Below are positions 13,101 to 24,551 of a DNA stretch of 64,000 nucleotides, one piece after another. This stretch comes from Rehmannia glutinosa (Eukaryota > Streptophyta > Magnoliopsida > Lamiales > Orobanchaceae), in the NCBI GenBank assembly GCA_016081115.2, contig CM071930.1, positions 37,299,335-37,363,334 of the forward strand. Reading direction: 5' to 3'. The notes under the pieces are model-generated. The model saw only the letters and a list, made by a program, of their open reading frames with translations, had not been told where the DNA came from and ran no database searches. Positions within the stretch are counted from its first letter, which is position 1, and each line of letters opens with the position of its first letter. The position numbers and the translations under genes were made by a program.

Positions 13101-14781
13101 GTTACCATTGAGCAAATTCCCGTTGCCCATGATGATCCGTTTGAAGAATCGTTTCCCTTCTCTCTGGAGCTACCTGACCTTCTTGAAGAATCAGCTAGAG
13201 ATCAAGAACATTTCCATAAACCTGATCCCATTATTCCAACAGACACCATCATCCCATGAGACTTTGACTTTTGATTTGGCTTGGCCGGTGAGAGAGATAA
13301 GTGATAGCTAAGGTTCGAGAAGTTTTCAAGGCCATATTTGCAGAGATAGAGAAGATGGAAAGGCACCATGCCTCACTGGACATGAGACTGGATAACCGAG
13401 ATGCAAATCTTACTGCCGATCTACGAGGAATAATTGTCAGGATCCGGGAATGGTGGCTACAATAGCAGACAATGCGTGTCGAACAAGTTCGATAATTCAG
13501 AATTTTGTTCAATAAATTGCTAGTCTGGCGGGTTGAGAATGCTGATATGAAGACAAAAATGCAAGAAAACATCGATCGAATGCATGAATCTCACAACACA
13601 GAGATGCAACTGCTGCGTGAATTTCATAAGAAAGAGCTTATGTGCGTAGAGGAGAACATGGAGAAGAAATTCAGTCTCCTCATGGCTGAAATGAAGCTGG
13701 TGGAAACTGAATCCAACGCCACTCGCTCTGAATTCCGTGCAGCATACTCCGCAGCAGATTCAAAGCATAACTCAACTATCAGCCGCTTAGACTTCATGAT
13801 TTCCAGCTTATTTCCAGGGGTTCCTCTCTCCTTTGATGATGCAAAAAGGGGGAAGAGGAATACCTAAAAAAGCGATGAAAGGTTCGGGAGTGAGAAGAAG
13901 GATGCGATTGTGAAGGAGAAATGACTAAAGAAGCGAGAGAAGAGAGAAGAAGGGAAAATCTGTTGAGGGGGAGGTTGAATGATATGACCACGATGATTGC
14001 TAAAACCCCCAACAAGATCTTGCCCACGGTGATATCATCAAAGCAAACTTCCGTGACTCTGCGCTCCAACATCTGTAGTACCAATGGTGAAAAGAGAAAG
14101 ATAGTTGAAGCAGGGATGAATGAGGTGGAAGGAAGAATGGATGCCCGAGTAATGGATATACTGAAACAACATGGAGGCATTCCAACAGACAGAGACACCT
14201 ACGCCATATTAGACGTCAGAAGCGAGCCGAGATCAGTCGATGAATTCAAAACGCTCGAATCCGAGGGTTACTTTGAGAATATGTCCATGGCCCAAGCCTG
14301 GGATTTGTATTGGGAAAAAGGCCTCAAGCTATGTGAAGAAGCTGACAGGCCGTAGACCACTGGCAGTCACTCTGCTGGTCACTCTGCTGGCCACTCAGCT
14401 GGGAAGAAGAAGGCCCTAGTACAATACACGCCCAAAGGCAGAGGAAGAAGTAGTGGAGGAGGAAGAGGTTTCAGACCTAGACCTCTGCCTAAAAACATTG
14501 AATATATAGATCCAGGCTAGAAAGGAGGGATCTATTGGGCTTGATTCGACGAAATAGCCAACCTGCAAGTGGCCAAGAACAATGCTGAGTATGTGAAAAG
14601 AATCAAAGAAGAAAATAGAAGACAAACTCAGCTGTGGGAAGAAAGACAAGAAAGAAAAAGAAGAGATGAAGCTGCTAGAAAAGCATATGAGAAAAAGAAA
14701 GCAGCTGAAGAAGAGAAGAAGAGAAATAGATCAGAAGAAGACATAGCTAATGAGGAAAGAAGGAGGCAGCGAAGGAGATGA
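10154..14781 (+). pseudogene. env-like third ORF of element B (frameshifted)
   Basis: Starts at ATG 10154 (MASTYDFVKLGN) and is open to 10486, then continues in pieces: 10928-11170 (Ala/Lys/Pro-rich), 11463-11654, 12065-12445, 12714-12965 (acidic), 13505-13867 (long amphipathic coiled coil), 13921-14355, and 14569-14781 (highly charged Glu/Lys/Arg coiled coil). Three HSAG repeats sit at about 14365-14400. Sireviruses often carry such an ORF after pol. No membrane segment is visible, so an envelope role is not supported. Frame breaks often coincide with CAG/CTG-to-CG changes relative to A. Confidence 0.75.
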
Positions 14782-15072
14782 AGTGTTGTTGTCCACTCCT
14801 TCATGTATTTTACTATGTAAATGCATCTTTATGTAAGTCCTCTGTACATCGGATAAAATTGTATAATTTCTATACTTGCGTAGATATAGAATAGCATGGT
14901 TACATTAAACTCTGTTTAAGCTCTGATACACTCTGTAAACAGCTGTGTAAAGAACAAGAATGTTATGATCAATAAAAGATTGATTCTACGCATACATTCT
15001 GTGATTCTACATTGTCTGTACGTATCTTTGCTGTTTAATTATTGTATGAATGTTTTAAGTTTTGGCATCATC

Positions 15073-15086
15073 AAAAAGGGGGAAAT
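15073..15086 (+). promoter_or_regulatory. Polypurine tract of element B
   Basis: AAAAAGGGGGAAAT lies directly before the 3' LTR start (TGTTGGG at 15087) and would prime plus-strand DNA synthesis. About 300 bp of AT-rich untranslated sequence (14782-15072) separates it from the end of the env-like ORF. Confidence 0.9.
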
Positions 15087-16627
15087 TGTTGGGAAATTAA
15101 TTTTTAGATTTTGTTGAATGCCATGTAAAACTTAGAATAGAAAGTTGGCACCCCATTTTTGTTGTAAATTGCATTGTAATAGATAGGGCTGGTCTAGTGA
15201 GTTAAGTCAGCTATACCTGAACATGCAAGAAGTCAACTGGAGACTAAAAGGAAGACTCATTGTGAGGCGGTGAGTGTGGCAAAGAAGAGAAGATAGGAAC
15301 TCGATGAAGGTGCGGTGAGATGCGGTGAGTGAAGTGTCAGTCAAGTCAACTCAAGATAGTCAAGTCTCAAGTTGAAGTGGCAGATGAGTCATCCAATGAT
15401 TGAAAGCTGACTCGAAGTCACCTAGGGAAGTCAAGGAAATGCAGTCAAGTCGAGATAATCGAAAGAGATCCATTGCACGTAAGTCAAGAAAATTACTTAA
15501 ACAAGTAATACTTCCATATCTTGTCTTTCTTAAAGTGCTCGATCCCGAGAAGTGTGCAAAAGGAATGAACCAATGGGAAGCTTTGCACTGTGTCGAACTA
15601 CGAAAAAGTCAAGACTCATTCATACGAAGAAATGTCAATTCCAAGAAGCGCAACAAGACAAGCCAACGACCACAAAGTGTCTTTTGAAAATGAACTTGTC
15701 TCTTCAACGGGCAAATTTTCAAAAGAACACTATAAAAGGCCGAGGAATCTATTTGAGAAAAGGTTAACCTTGTTACCGGAACTTTCAAGCTACTATTCAA
15801 ACTATAACCTACTCAAGTCATACAAGTTCAATCCTCAAGCCTACATTACGAAGGAAATCAATCCAACACTCACTGTGAATGAAAGACGACTTCAATCAGT
15901 TGAAAAAGAAACATTTGAAAAATCAACGGGTCTACATTCCACAAAGGATTGTAGAAAGGTTCAAGGTCGAACCAGTCTCAAGTTTTTGGAGGGCTTCGTG
16001 ATCAAATCCAAGAAGCTTGAGCAAATGGGTTGTAGTAGCAAGGCAGCTGCCCTGTGAAGAAGCTGAGTCGTACGAGAAGCCAGCTGTGTGACCAAGGCAT
16101 CTCCAGACTGAGTCCCAAAGGATCAAGTCAGCTGTGTGATCAAGACTTGCATCTGGACTGATAACCACTTTGTACATTGATCAATACTTAGTGGATTCCT
16201 CCAGGAGTTGGAGAAGAGAGGAGTAGAAGAATATAAAAATTTATTGTGTCATTTACATTTCAGCACTTTAATTACTGCATATTATTTTGATATTTGCTGA
16301 TAAATTTGCTATCCAATTGATAATCAACAAAGTGCTAAAACCAAGTATTTAAACAAACTTAAACCAAATTCAAGGGTGTTAAGTCTTCCGCTGAAAACAT
16401 ATCACAGTCAAGTTAAGTTTTAGTCAAAACAGTTGAGTTATTCTATAAACAGCTCAGTCGAGTCTGTTGAGTGGCTAACTCTGTTGATTAACTAACTTAG
16501 CTGTCCATCAAGGACTTAGCTGTGAAGTATTAACTCTGAGCGTTTTACAAGGACTAAATCGAAAAGTTGGTAAGGTTTATTCAACCCCCCCTTCTAAACC
16601 TTACACTCACACCCCTTGGGTCCTACA
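15087..16627 (+). repeat. 3' LTR of element B
   Basis: A 1541-bp LTR, TGTTGGGAAATT...CCTACA, with a TATAAAAGG box at 15731-15738. It retains CCAG, CAGCTG and CTG motifs where the 5' LTR has CG at several places (for example near 16074, 16098, 16124 and 16149), but shows the opposite near 15322. It is followed by GATTG (16628-16632). Confidence 0.95.
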
Positions 16628-16632
16628 GATTG

Positions 16633-16891
16633 TAAAATCCTTTCCATGAACAGAGGATTTGATGCCCTCGTCGTGAACCTCAGCGTTCACGTTGAACTGT
16701 GCTACCTCCTCAACATATGTCATCTGAAACTCCATTGTGAGAAAGGGTTTCAGTCCAGATTTCTCGATTTTGTCGGCTATCTTCTTCACAAGGGTTTCAT
16801 CGGAACCCTGTTTAACCATCCCTTTGTAATCCATGGTAGAACCAGTATGGATTTGCTTCCTTAGCTTGGTGAAATCGTAGGTTGATGCCAT
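16633..16891 (-). pseudogene. env-like third ORF of element A, N-terminal part
   Basis: Starts at ATG 16891 (MASTYDFTKLRKQIH) and runs 86 codons to the B insertion. Across the removed insertion, with one GATTG copy kept, the frame continues without a break into 2786 downward, so the ORF was open here when B inserted. The N-terminal module is strongly conserved between A and B, including SDETLVKKIADK and MEFQMTYVEEVAQF. No known fold is recognised. Confidence 0.8.
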
Positions 16892-17446
16892 TTTTCTGAG
16901 TTTTTACCGAACGAACTTTGACGAACTTGCTCTGAAGTTTTGGTAGGGTTTTGAGAGAAAAATGCTTTCTTTGCTTTTGGAGAGATGAACAGTTTTGAGT
17001 AATGTGAGAGAGAAACTACAAAATGGTATATATAGGTTATGAAAGGATGTGCTTTTAGTTTTTGAAATTTGATCAAGATCGACGGCTCAGATTTAGCACA
17101 CCGATTAGCATTTAATTGCCCGCATTTAATGCGGCAGCATTTATATCCAATCATATGCTTTGTCGTGCAGCTTTTGACTGTACCTGTCATTATTACGCTG
17201 ACATCATCCTTAAAAACATTCCCGCTTATTAAAAACGACTGCGTTTTTGTCACTTAGCTCATAAATGACTCAGCTTACTCCTTAGCTGACTCAACTCTTC
17301 TTCTCTCTATTCACATAGTGACTCAGCTGTCAGCTAACTTGATACAGCTAACTTTCTGATATGGCTGATTCACTTAGCTGATTCACACGCTCTGCTCTAT
17401 TTTCATCTTTTCACGTTCCATCTCTTCTCCTCGAGTCTTTTGAGTG
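16892..17446 (-). promoter_or_regulatory. Spacer between pol and env-like ORF of A, with TATA box
   Basis: A 555-bp non-coding spacer. On the minus strand a TATATATA box (17027-17034) is followed by a CT-rich leader (gtttctctctcac and ctctccaaaagc) of about 136 bp before the env-like ATG. The arrangement is conserved with element B and suggests a dedicated promoter. No experimental support can be read from sequence. Confidence 0.45.
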
Positions 17447-18999
17447 TCAACTCAGCTCAATTAACCCTAGCTCATGCTTAAGCTCTTCAAATCTTGATTC
17501 ACATAATGGCTTTGTGAATATGTTAGCTAACTGTTTATCAGTTGAGATGTATTCCAAGGTGATGTCTTTCTTTTCAACATGATCTCTTATAAAGTGATAT
17601 CTGACATCAATGTGCTTAGTTCTAGAATGCAACACAGGATTTTGAGTGATAGCAATAGCACTTGTGTTATCACACATAATTGGAATCTCTTTTTCTTCAA
17701 CATCATAATCTCTCAGATGTTGTCTCATCCACAAGACTTGGGCACAACAGTTGCCCGCAACTATATATTCTACTTCAGCTGTAGATGTGGCTATTGAGTT
17801 TTGCTTCTTGCTAAACCAGGAAACCAATCTGTTTCCAAGCATTTGACATGTACCTGAAGTACTTTCCTGTCAACTCTACATCCAGCATAGTCAGAGTCTG
17901 AGTAACCAATTAGCCTGAATCCACCTTCCTTTGGATACCATAATCCGACTTCCTGACATCCCTTGAAATACCTTAGGATTCTCTTAGTTGCAGTCATATG
18001 GCTCTCCTTTGGTGCAGATTGAAATCTTGCACATACACCTACTGCAAATGTGATGTTTGGCCTGCTTGTTGTTAAATAGAGCAATGATCCAATAAGTGCT
18101 ATGTATCTTGTTTGATCTACAGGCTTGTCATCTGCATCCATGTCCATCTTGACTGATGTATTCATTGGTATTTTCACAGAAGACTTCTCTTCCATACCAA
18201 ATTTCTTCATTAAATCTCTGGTATACTTTGTTTGACTTATGAAGGTTCCATCCTTTAGTTGTTTGACTTGAAGTCCTAGAAAGAATGTCAGCTCTCCCAT
18301 CATGCTCATTTCAAATTTGCCTTGCATGAGGTTTGAGAACTTATCACACAGCTCTTTGTTTGTGGATCCAAAAATAATGTCATCCACATATATTTGAACG
18401 AGCAGTATACTCTCTCCATCTTGAATTCTGAAGAGTGTTCTATCCACTTTGCCTTTGGTGAATCCATTATCTGTCAGAAATTGAGATAATGTATCATACC
18501 ATGCTCTAGGTGCCTGTTTCAATCCATATAGAGCTTTCTTGATCTTGTACACCTTATCTCCAAGAGTCTTCTGCTCAAAACCTGGAGGTTGTTCAACATA
18601 GACTTCTTCTTCCAACAATCCATTTAAGAATGCACTTTTCACATCCATTTGATATACAATAAAGTTCTTGTGTGCAGCATAGGCAAGAAACATCCTTATT
18701 GCTTCTAATCTTGCAACAGGAGCAAATGTTTCATCAAAATCTATTCCTTCCTCTTGTAAATACCCTTTGGCTACCAATCTTGCTTTGTTTCTTACCACAG
18801 AACCTTCCTCATTCATCTTGTTTCCGAAAACCCATTTTGTGCCAATAACATTTTGATGGGTTGGTCTTTGCACTAATTCCCATACTTTATTTCTTTCAAA
18901 CTGATTCAGCTCTTCTTGCATGGCTTGAATCCAGTGTGTGTCATCCAATGCTTGGGACACATCTTTTGGTTCTATTTGGGAGATAAAACATGTGAACAA
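17447..18999 (-). pseudogene. Reverse transcriptase and RNase H of element A
   Basis: A 402-codon frame (18999-17791) contains the complete copia RT: KWVFGNKMN, RLVAKGYLQEEG, DETFAPVARLEAIR, MDVKSAFLNG, the ALYGLKQAPRAWYD segment and the YVDD box at 18379-18390. RNase H starts in this frame (YSDSDYAGC) and continues after a frameshift near 17840 in the 17842-17447 frame, with STAEVEYI and the ADIFTKPL-like end (here ANIFTKPL). Only that frameshift separates it from an intact RT-RH, so it is better preserved than B's copy although A is the older insertion. Confidence 0.92.
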
Positions 19000-19554
19000 G
19001 CTTCTTGTTGAGCTCTGGATCTGGTTCTTACACCATCTCTAACATCTCCAATGACTAGCTCTGGTGGATGGTCTCTCAGCCATCTCACATCAGGTTGGAG
19101 TAAGTCAGCTGGGTTCAGTCGTCTTGCAGCTGTGTTATCTTGAGCAGCTCTCTCATCATCACTTAGCTGCAGATTTTCCAGCTATCTTTGAGAATTAGCT
19201 ATTTCACCTTCATCTTGATTTATTGCTCCAGCTTCAGCTTCAACATAGGGACTCTTCTGCATAGTTGGTTGAATCAGCTTATCAGCTAACTCTTCAATGT
19301 CTTCTCCATTTACATTAGGTTCATCAAAAACCACATGGATAGACTCTTCTGTGACCATAGTCCTCTTGTTCAACACTCTATAGGCTTTACTTTTCAGCTG
19401 AGTATCCCAAGAAGATACCTTCATCAGCTTTAGCATCAAAAGCCTTTAGATTATCCTTGCCATTGTTGTGGATGAAGCATTTACATCCAAATATTCTAAA
19501 ATATGCAACATTTGGCTTTCTCCCTGTCCAAATCTCATAGGGAGTCTTTGTCAG
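19000..19554 (-). pseudogene. Integrase C-terminal region and IN-RT linker of element A
   Basis: Reading frames shift repeatedly. The segment 19439-19182 is a linker frame (KAYRVLNKRTMVTEESIHV, typical of the copia region after integrase). Just upstream, the motif for a shared copia integrase tail (TPYEIW, FGCKCF) is visible in a neighbouring frame. Stops at 19555-19557 and near 19180 break the polyprotein. Confidence 0.8.
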
Positions 19555-20169
19555 CTATCTATTTATCATGCATCTATTTTGAGTATAGCATGCAGTATTG
19601 ATGGCTTCAGCCCAAAATCTTTTAGGCAGCCCTGCTTCAGCTAACATGGTCCTTGCAGCTTCCTTGAGAGTTATGTTCCTTCTTTCTGCTACTCCATTCT
19701 GCTGTGGAGTCCTTGCATGAGATAATTCATGAGCAATACCATTTTCAACACAATACCGAGTTATTATCCCATTGACAAACTCAGTCCCTCTATCAGATCT
19801 TATCTTTATAATGGTTTGACTCTTCTCATTTTGAACTCTTTTCATTATTTGAGGTAACTTCTGCAAAGTTTCCTTCTTTTTGCACATGAAGATTGTCCAT
19901 GTATATCTTGAGTAATCATCCACCACTACTAGAGTGTATTTCTTTCCACTTATGCTAGCTGGCTCAACTGGACCAAATAGATCCATATGCAACAGATGCA
20001 ATATTCTTGTTGAAGATGGACTAGACTTCTCTTTGAATGATGATTTGATTTGCTTTCCCATCTGGCATGCATCACATACACTTTCTTTCTTGTACACTGA
20101 GTCTGGTAGTCCTTCCACAAGATTACTCCTTACAAGCTTGTTGATTGTCTTGAAATTCAGGTGACTCAA
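19555..20169 (-). pseudogene. Integrase core of element A
   Basis: A 204-codon frame with the zinc-binding CDACQMGK region, first catalytic Asp in HMDLFGP, VVVDDYSRYTW, second Asp in IRSDRGTEF, and catalytic Glu in NGVAERRN. All three D-D-E residues are present, unlike in B. The domain inserts retroelement cDNA in the nucleus. It begins in the middle of the GAG-pre-integrase region because of a frameshift near 20190. Confidence 0.92.
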
Positions 20170-20741
20170 CTTCTTGTGCCACAGCTAACTTGATTCGGCT
20201 ATACTCTTTGCCAGCAGACAAGTGCTTGGTGTCGCAGTCGACCAATCTACCACATACAACTTTGTCTGGATCCTTGCAACACTACTTCATTTGATTTAGT
20301 GTCTTTGATTTGGCATACTCCCATATTGAATCCAACATTATAGCCCTTGTCACAGAGTTGGCTGATGCTTAACAAGTTGAAGTTGAGGCCTTCAACGTAT
20401 GCAACATCTGTGATTTCTAATCCATTTTTCTTGATGGATCCAGTGCCTCTTATTTCCCCTGGAGTTTCATTTCCTCCAAATATGACTTTTGCGCCTCTAA
20501 TCTCCTTGAATTTTGACAGATTTTTTTTGTTCTGTCATGTCATGTGTCCGGGAATGACCACTATCCATGTACCAGGTTCCTTGGCACTCAGCTGTTCCTT
20601 GAACCTGCAATCAAGGAAATCAGTTTTTAGGTACCCATACTTGCATGGATCCTGAGGGGTTAGTGTTGTAAGATGATCCAACCAACCTATAGCCAAATGA
20701 TCTGACTCTAAGAGGTTGCCATCTATCTGTGCCATAATCAT
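20170..20741 (-). pseudogene. Protease region of element A (frameshifted)
   Basis: The frame at 20741-20535 approaches the protease from gag and ends at the active-site region. The D-S-G residues have been disrupted by a frame change near 20555 (the peptide reads VVIPGHMT where B has VVLDT/DSGCSRHMT). The following protease and GAG-pre-integrase sequence to 20170 is recognisable only by alignment to B 6886-7290. Confidence 0.75.
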
Positions 20742-22958
20742 AATTCACTTTGGCAAATTGCTTGTGGGCTCTAGGTTCATACAGCTGTCTCTTTTGTCTG
20801 TATGCCTGTGTGTGTGTTTTAGCAATTGCCTTCTTTGGGTAGTTGTGATATTTCTGAGTGTAGTGCTTGGGTGCATATGTGTGCTGATGATAGCTCTTTT
20901 GCCTTTGGAATGAACTTTGTTGAGTTCTAGGTCTTTGCCATTTTGGCATGTATTCCATAGGTCTTTCTTTGATATTTCACATTATTCCAATCACTTGACT
21001 TGGGTAGTTTCTACCATTCCCATCATTTGTGTTCCTTTGATAGAACTTCGGGGATTCGGTAGCTTTGTTTCTTCTTCACATAGTACTTTTGTTTGGAGTT
21101 TTTGAGGAACTCTGTGGCTTTCTTCTCAACTATCCTCTCAAAGATACTCAATCATTTCGTTTACCTTTTCCTTTATATCTAAGGCCGTTTGTTTGTGATT
21201 GTGCTTTGGAATGAATGTGTGTGCAACATTTGGTGTCTTGGATTTTGAGATGCTTCATTACTTGAAGATCCTTTTTCCAAGATCACTCTTGGAGTTTGAC
21301 TATGCACAAAGGAATTGAATCATATGCCTGTATTGTCTCCACATTCTTTTTGGCTCATGATAAGGTCATCCAATGATTTAGATGCCTTTGTGAATGAAGC
21401 AATCACATTTTTGAGATCATTTTCTCTCTTTTCTATAGCACTATCTCTCTGCTATTAGTTTAGCATTCTCAGCCTTCAGCTCTTTGTTCTCATCAGCTAT
21501 GTGACTTAGAGTACTCAGCTCCTTAGTCAGCTGTGAGTTTTGGCTTTTGAGCTGGCTATTTTCCTCATTTAATAATGTGTTTGAGGACTTAATGTGCTCA
21601 AAGTCTTTCATCATTTTGCCTAATGAATCATAAAGATCAGTGGGTGATGAAGTGTGTGTGTCACAATCACTATCACTAGAATTTGAGTGAGATGAGTTAG
21701 AGTGTACCTCATCTTCTTGATCAGGTTGATCTTGTTCTTTAGCCATTAGACAGATCATAGCTTCTTCTTCAGAATCACTTGAGTAGTCAGCTTCACTACT
21801 CTCTGAGTCTGATGTATCCTTTGACTTAGCTATTTCAGCAGTCTCAGCTGCCAACATTACCCTTTTCTTTTCTTGTCTTCTTTCTCTGAAGACTCTTCTT
21901 TCTTCTTCATTCCTGTATTTATTGTGACTACATGATATGGACAATCAATAGCAAAGTGTCCTGGTTGTCTACAATTCCAACACAGGTTTTCAGCTTTTTG
22001 GTTAGCTCTCTCATTTCTTGGGTTGTCAGGTCTTTGGTATTCGACCTTTTGATACTCAGCTCTCTTTGGTGGCCTATCTTCCCTTGACTTGGAGGGAGCT
22101 GAATGTCTTTTGGAGGATTCACCTTTATTTCTTTTGTAGTTCTTGTTGAAGAACTTGTTGAATCGTTTAACCATCAGTGCAATCTCCTCCTGGTCAATCA
22201 TTTCTTCGGTCTCAGCTCTCTTCCCATCCTTGACTATAAGTGCAGTTGTTTTGGGTACAACTGTCTCCTCTTGATCTTTCCTTCTCAGCTCAAATTCATA
22301 AGCTTTGAGGTCTGAGAATAGTTCATGATTAGATGTTTTTTATAGGTCCATCGAGTGCCTTAGAGCCATGGTCTTCATTTCCCACTCAGCTGGGAGGCTC
22401 CTTAGTATCTTCATGCACATTTCCTTTTGTGTGTATTCATTTCCAAGTGCTGAGAGCTCATTTGTAATTTCAATGAATCTAGCATCCAGTTGATCCATTG
22501 TCTCACCTGCAAGCATTTTAAAGTTTTCAAATTTTTGAACAACAACAGATAATTTGTTTTCCTTAATTTGCTCAGATCCTTCACAAATTAAAGTTAGTTT
22601 ATCCCAGATTTTTTTGGCTGTCTTGCAAGATTTGACTTTGTTGAACATGGCTTTGTCCATAGTCTTGTAAAGTATATATTTGGCCACATTGTCCAAGTTG
22701 TATCTTTTTCTGTCATCATTTGTCCATTCAGCTCTTGGTTTTTCAACCATAGCTGGTCTAGAGCAAATGACTTCTTCTCCTTCATGTGCAGCAGACTCTC
22801 CTTGCACTTGTGTTCACCTTCATTATTTGCAGTGGCCCATCCTCTATCACTATCCACATCTCATCATGTAAAGCTGATAGATGAGCCTGCATACGTATTT
22901 TCCAGTCATCAAATTCTTCAATGGTGAACATAGGAATGCATGTCAAATTTGCTTCCAT
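20742..22958 (-). pseudogene. gag of element A (frameshifted)
   Basis: Minus-strand ATG at 22958, with the same N-terminus as B's gag (MEANLTCIPMFTIEEFDDW). Pieces lie at 22857-22594, 22807-22340, 22201-21857, 21944-21441 and 20958-20620 in different frames. A good CCHC zinc knuckle (CWNCRQPGHFAIDC) is at about 21941-21982, followed by an acidic Ser/Asp-rich segment and a coiled coil. The basic Gln/Tyr-rich tail is at 20958-20620. Confidence 0.87.
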
Positions 22959-23071
22959 GATAATAACTTTGTTGTTTTAAAAATGGCTTTTGAAAGAACA
23001 AGTGTTAAAGCTTCTTTGAAAGATTGGAGATCTAGTTCAGTAACCAGTGCGGAAGGCTCAATGAACCAACC

Positions 23072-23083
23072 GCTCTGATACCA
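23072..23083 (-). promoter_or_regulatory. Primer-binding site of element A (initiator Met tRNA)
   Basis: GCTCTGATACCA is the reverse complement of TGGTATCAGAGC, two bases inside the LTR boundary at 23086. It fixes the minus orientation of element A. Confidence 0.93.
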
Positions 23084-23085
23084 CT

Positions 23086-24551
23086 TGTAGGTACCAAGGG
23101 GTGTGAGTAAGGTTTAGAAGGGGGGGAGTTGAATAAACCTTACCAACTTTTTGATTTTAGTCCTTTTAAAATATTACAGAGTTGAATACACAGCTAAGTC
23201 CTTGAGGGACAGCTAAGTTAGTTAACCAAACAGAGTTAGCCACTCATGACTCGATTGAGTGTTGATAGAATAACTCAGTGTTTAGTCTAAACCTTAACTT
23301 GGTTGTGATGAGATTTTCAGCGGAAGACTTAACACCCTTGAATTTGGTTTAAGTTTGTTTTAACACTTGGTTTTAGCACTTTGTTAATTATCAGTTGGAT
23401 AGCAAATTATCAGCAGATATAAAATGATATGCAAAAATTAAATGCTGAAATGTAAATGACACAATAATTTTATAGAGGTTCGAAGATGGGGTAATTCTTC
23501 TACTCCTCTCTTCTCCAACTCTGGAGGAATCCACTAAGTATTGATTAGAGTACAAAGTGGTTATCGGTCCGATATACAAGTCTTGAGCACACAACGGTGA
23601 CTTGATCCTTTGGGACTCGTCCGAGATGCCTTGGTCACACAGCTGGCTTCTCGTCCGACTCAGCTTCTTCACAGGGCGGCTGCCTTGCTACTTCAGCTCA
23701 CTTGCTCAAGCTTCTTGGATTTGATCATGAAGCCCTCCAATAACTTGAGACTAGTTCGACCTTGAACCTTTCTACAATCCTCCTTGGAATGTAGACCCCT
23801 TTTGATTCTTCAAAAGTTTCCTCTTCAATAGTTTGAAGTCGTCTTTCCTTCATAGCTTGGTGTTGGATTGATTTCCTTCGAAATTTAGGCTTGAGGATTA
23901 GCTTGAATGACTTGAGAATATTTTGCAGGTTACAGTTCGAATAATAGCTTAAATGTTCGTGGTTCAGGTAACCTTCTCTCAAAGTGATTCCTCAGCCTTT
24001 TATAGTGAACTTTCCAGGTTCTGACACAAGGTGCAGTGCTTTCCATTGGTTTATTCCTTTTGCACGCTTCTGGGACTGAGCACTTTAAGACATGGCAGCA
24101 TGGAAGTATTACTTATTTGTTTAGGTAATATTCTTGACTTATGTGCAAGCATGGAAGATTGTTTTTTCGATTGTCTTGACTTGACTGTAGTTCTCTAACT
24201 TCCCCAGGTGACTTCGAGTGAGCTCCCAGTCAATGGATGACTCATCTGTCACTTCAACTTGAGACTTGGCTTCTTGAGTTGACTTGACTGACATTACACA
24301 CAGCTGTATCCCTGCTGATACTCCTTTAGTCGAGTTCTTGTCTTCTCCTCCTTGCCATACTCAGTTGTTTCACAGCGAAGTCTTCATTTCAGTCTTCAGT
24401 TGACTTATTGTATTTCCAGGCATGGCTGACTTGACTCAGCTCGTACAACCCTATCTATTATAATGCAAATTACAAGGAAAATGGGGTGCCAACTTTCTAG
24501 TCTAAGTTTTACATGGCATTCATCAAAATCTAAACAATAAATTTCCCAACA
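23086..24551 (-). repeat. 5' LTR of element A
   Basis: A 1466-bp LTR: its start on the minus strand (TGTTGGGAAATTTATTG) is at 24551 and its end (CCTACA) at 23086. The TATA box (TATAAAAGG on the minus strand) is at 23996-24004. It is the same family as the B LTRs but visibly diverged and about 100 bp shorter. Confidence 0.93.

Larger units (their letters stand above)
2792..16627 (+). mobile_element. Sirevirus-type Ty1/copia element B, nested in element A
   Basis: A 13.8-kb structurally complete element: 5' LTR 2792-4355, PBS 4358-4369, gag from 4481, pol to 9603, env-like ORF from 10154 to about 14781, PPT 15073-15086 and 3' LTR 15087-16627, flanked by GATTG. It is the same family as A but in the opposite orientation. 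Coding capacity is lost: many frameshifts in gag, the integrase end and RT start, and an internal deletion near 7740 relative to A that removes the integrase catalytic Glu region. It must be younger than A because it sits inside it. Confidence 0.96.
1..24551 (-). mobile_element. Sirevirus-type Ty1/copia element A (outer, left end outside window)
   Basis: Read on the minus strand, the order is 5' LTR (24551-23086), PBS, gag, protease, integrase, RT, RNase H, then an extra env-like ORF that leaves the window at base 1. The order PR-IN-RT-RH marks Ty1/copia. The extra ORF after pol and the long LTR point to the Sirevirus lineage. The element is split by element B (2792-16627). Its 3' LTR and left TSD are not in the window, so its own insertion duplication cannot be tested. 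The base after its right end begins gcgat. Gag and pol carry several frameshifts, so it is not autonomous. Confidence 0.93.
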
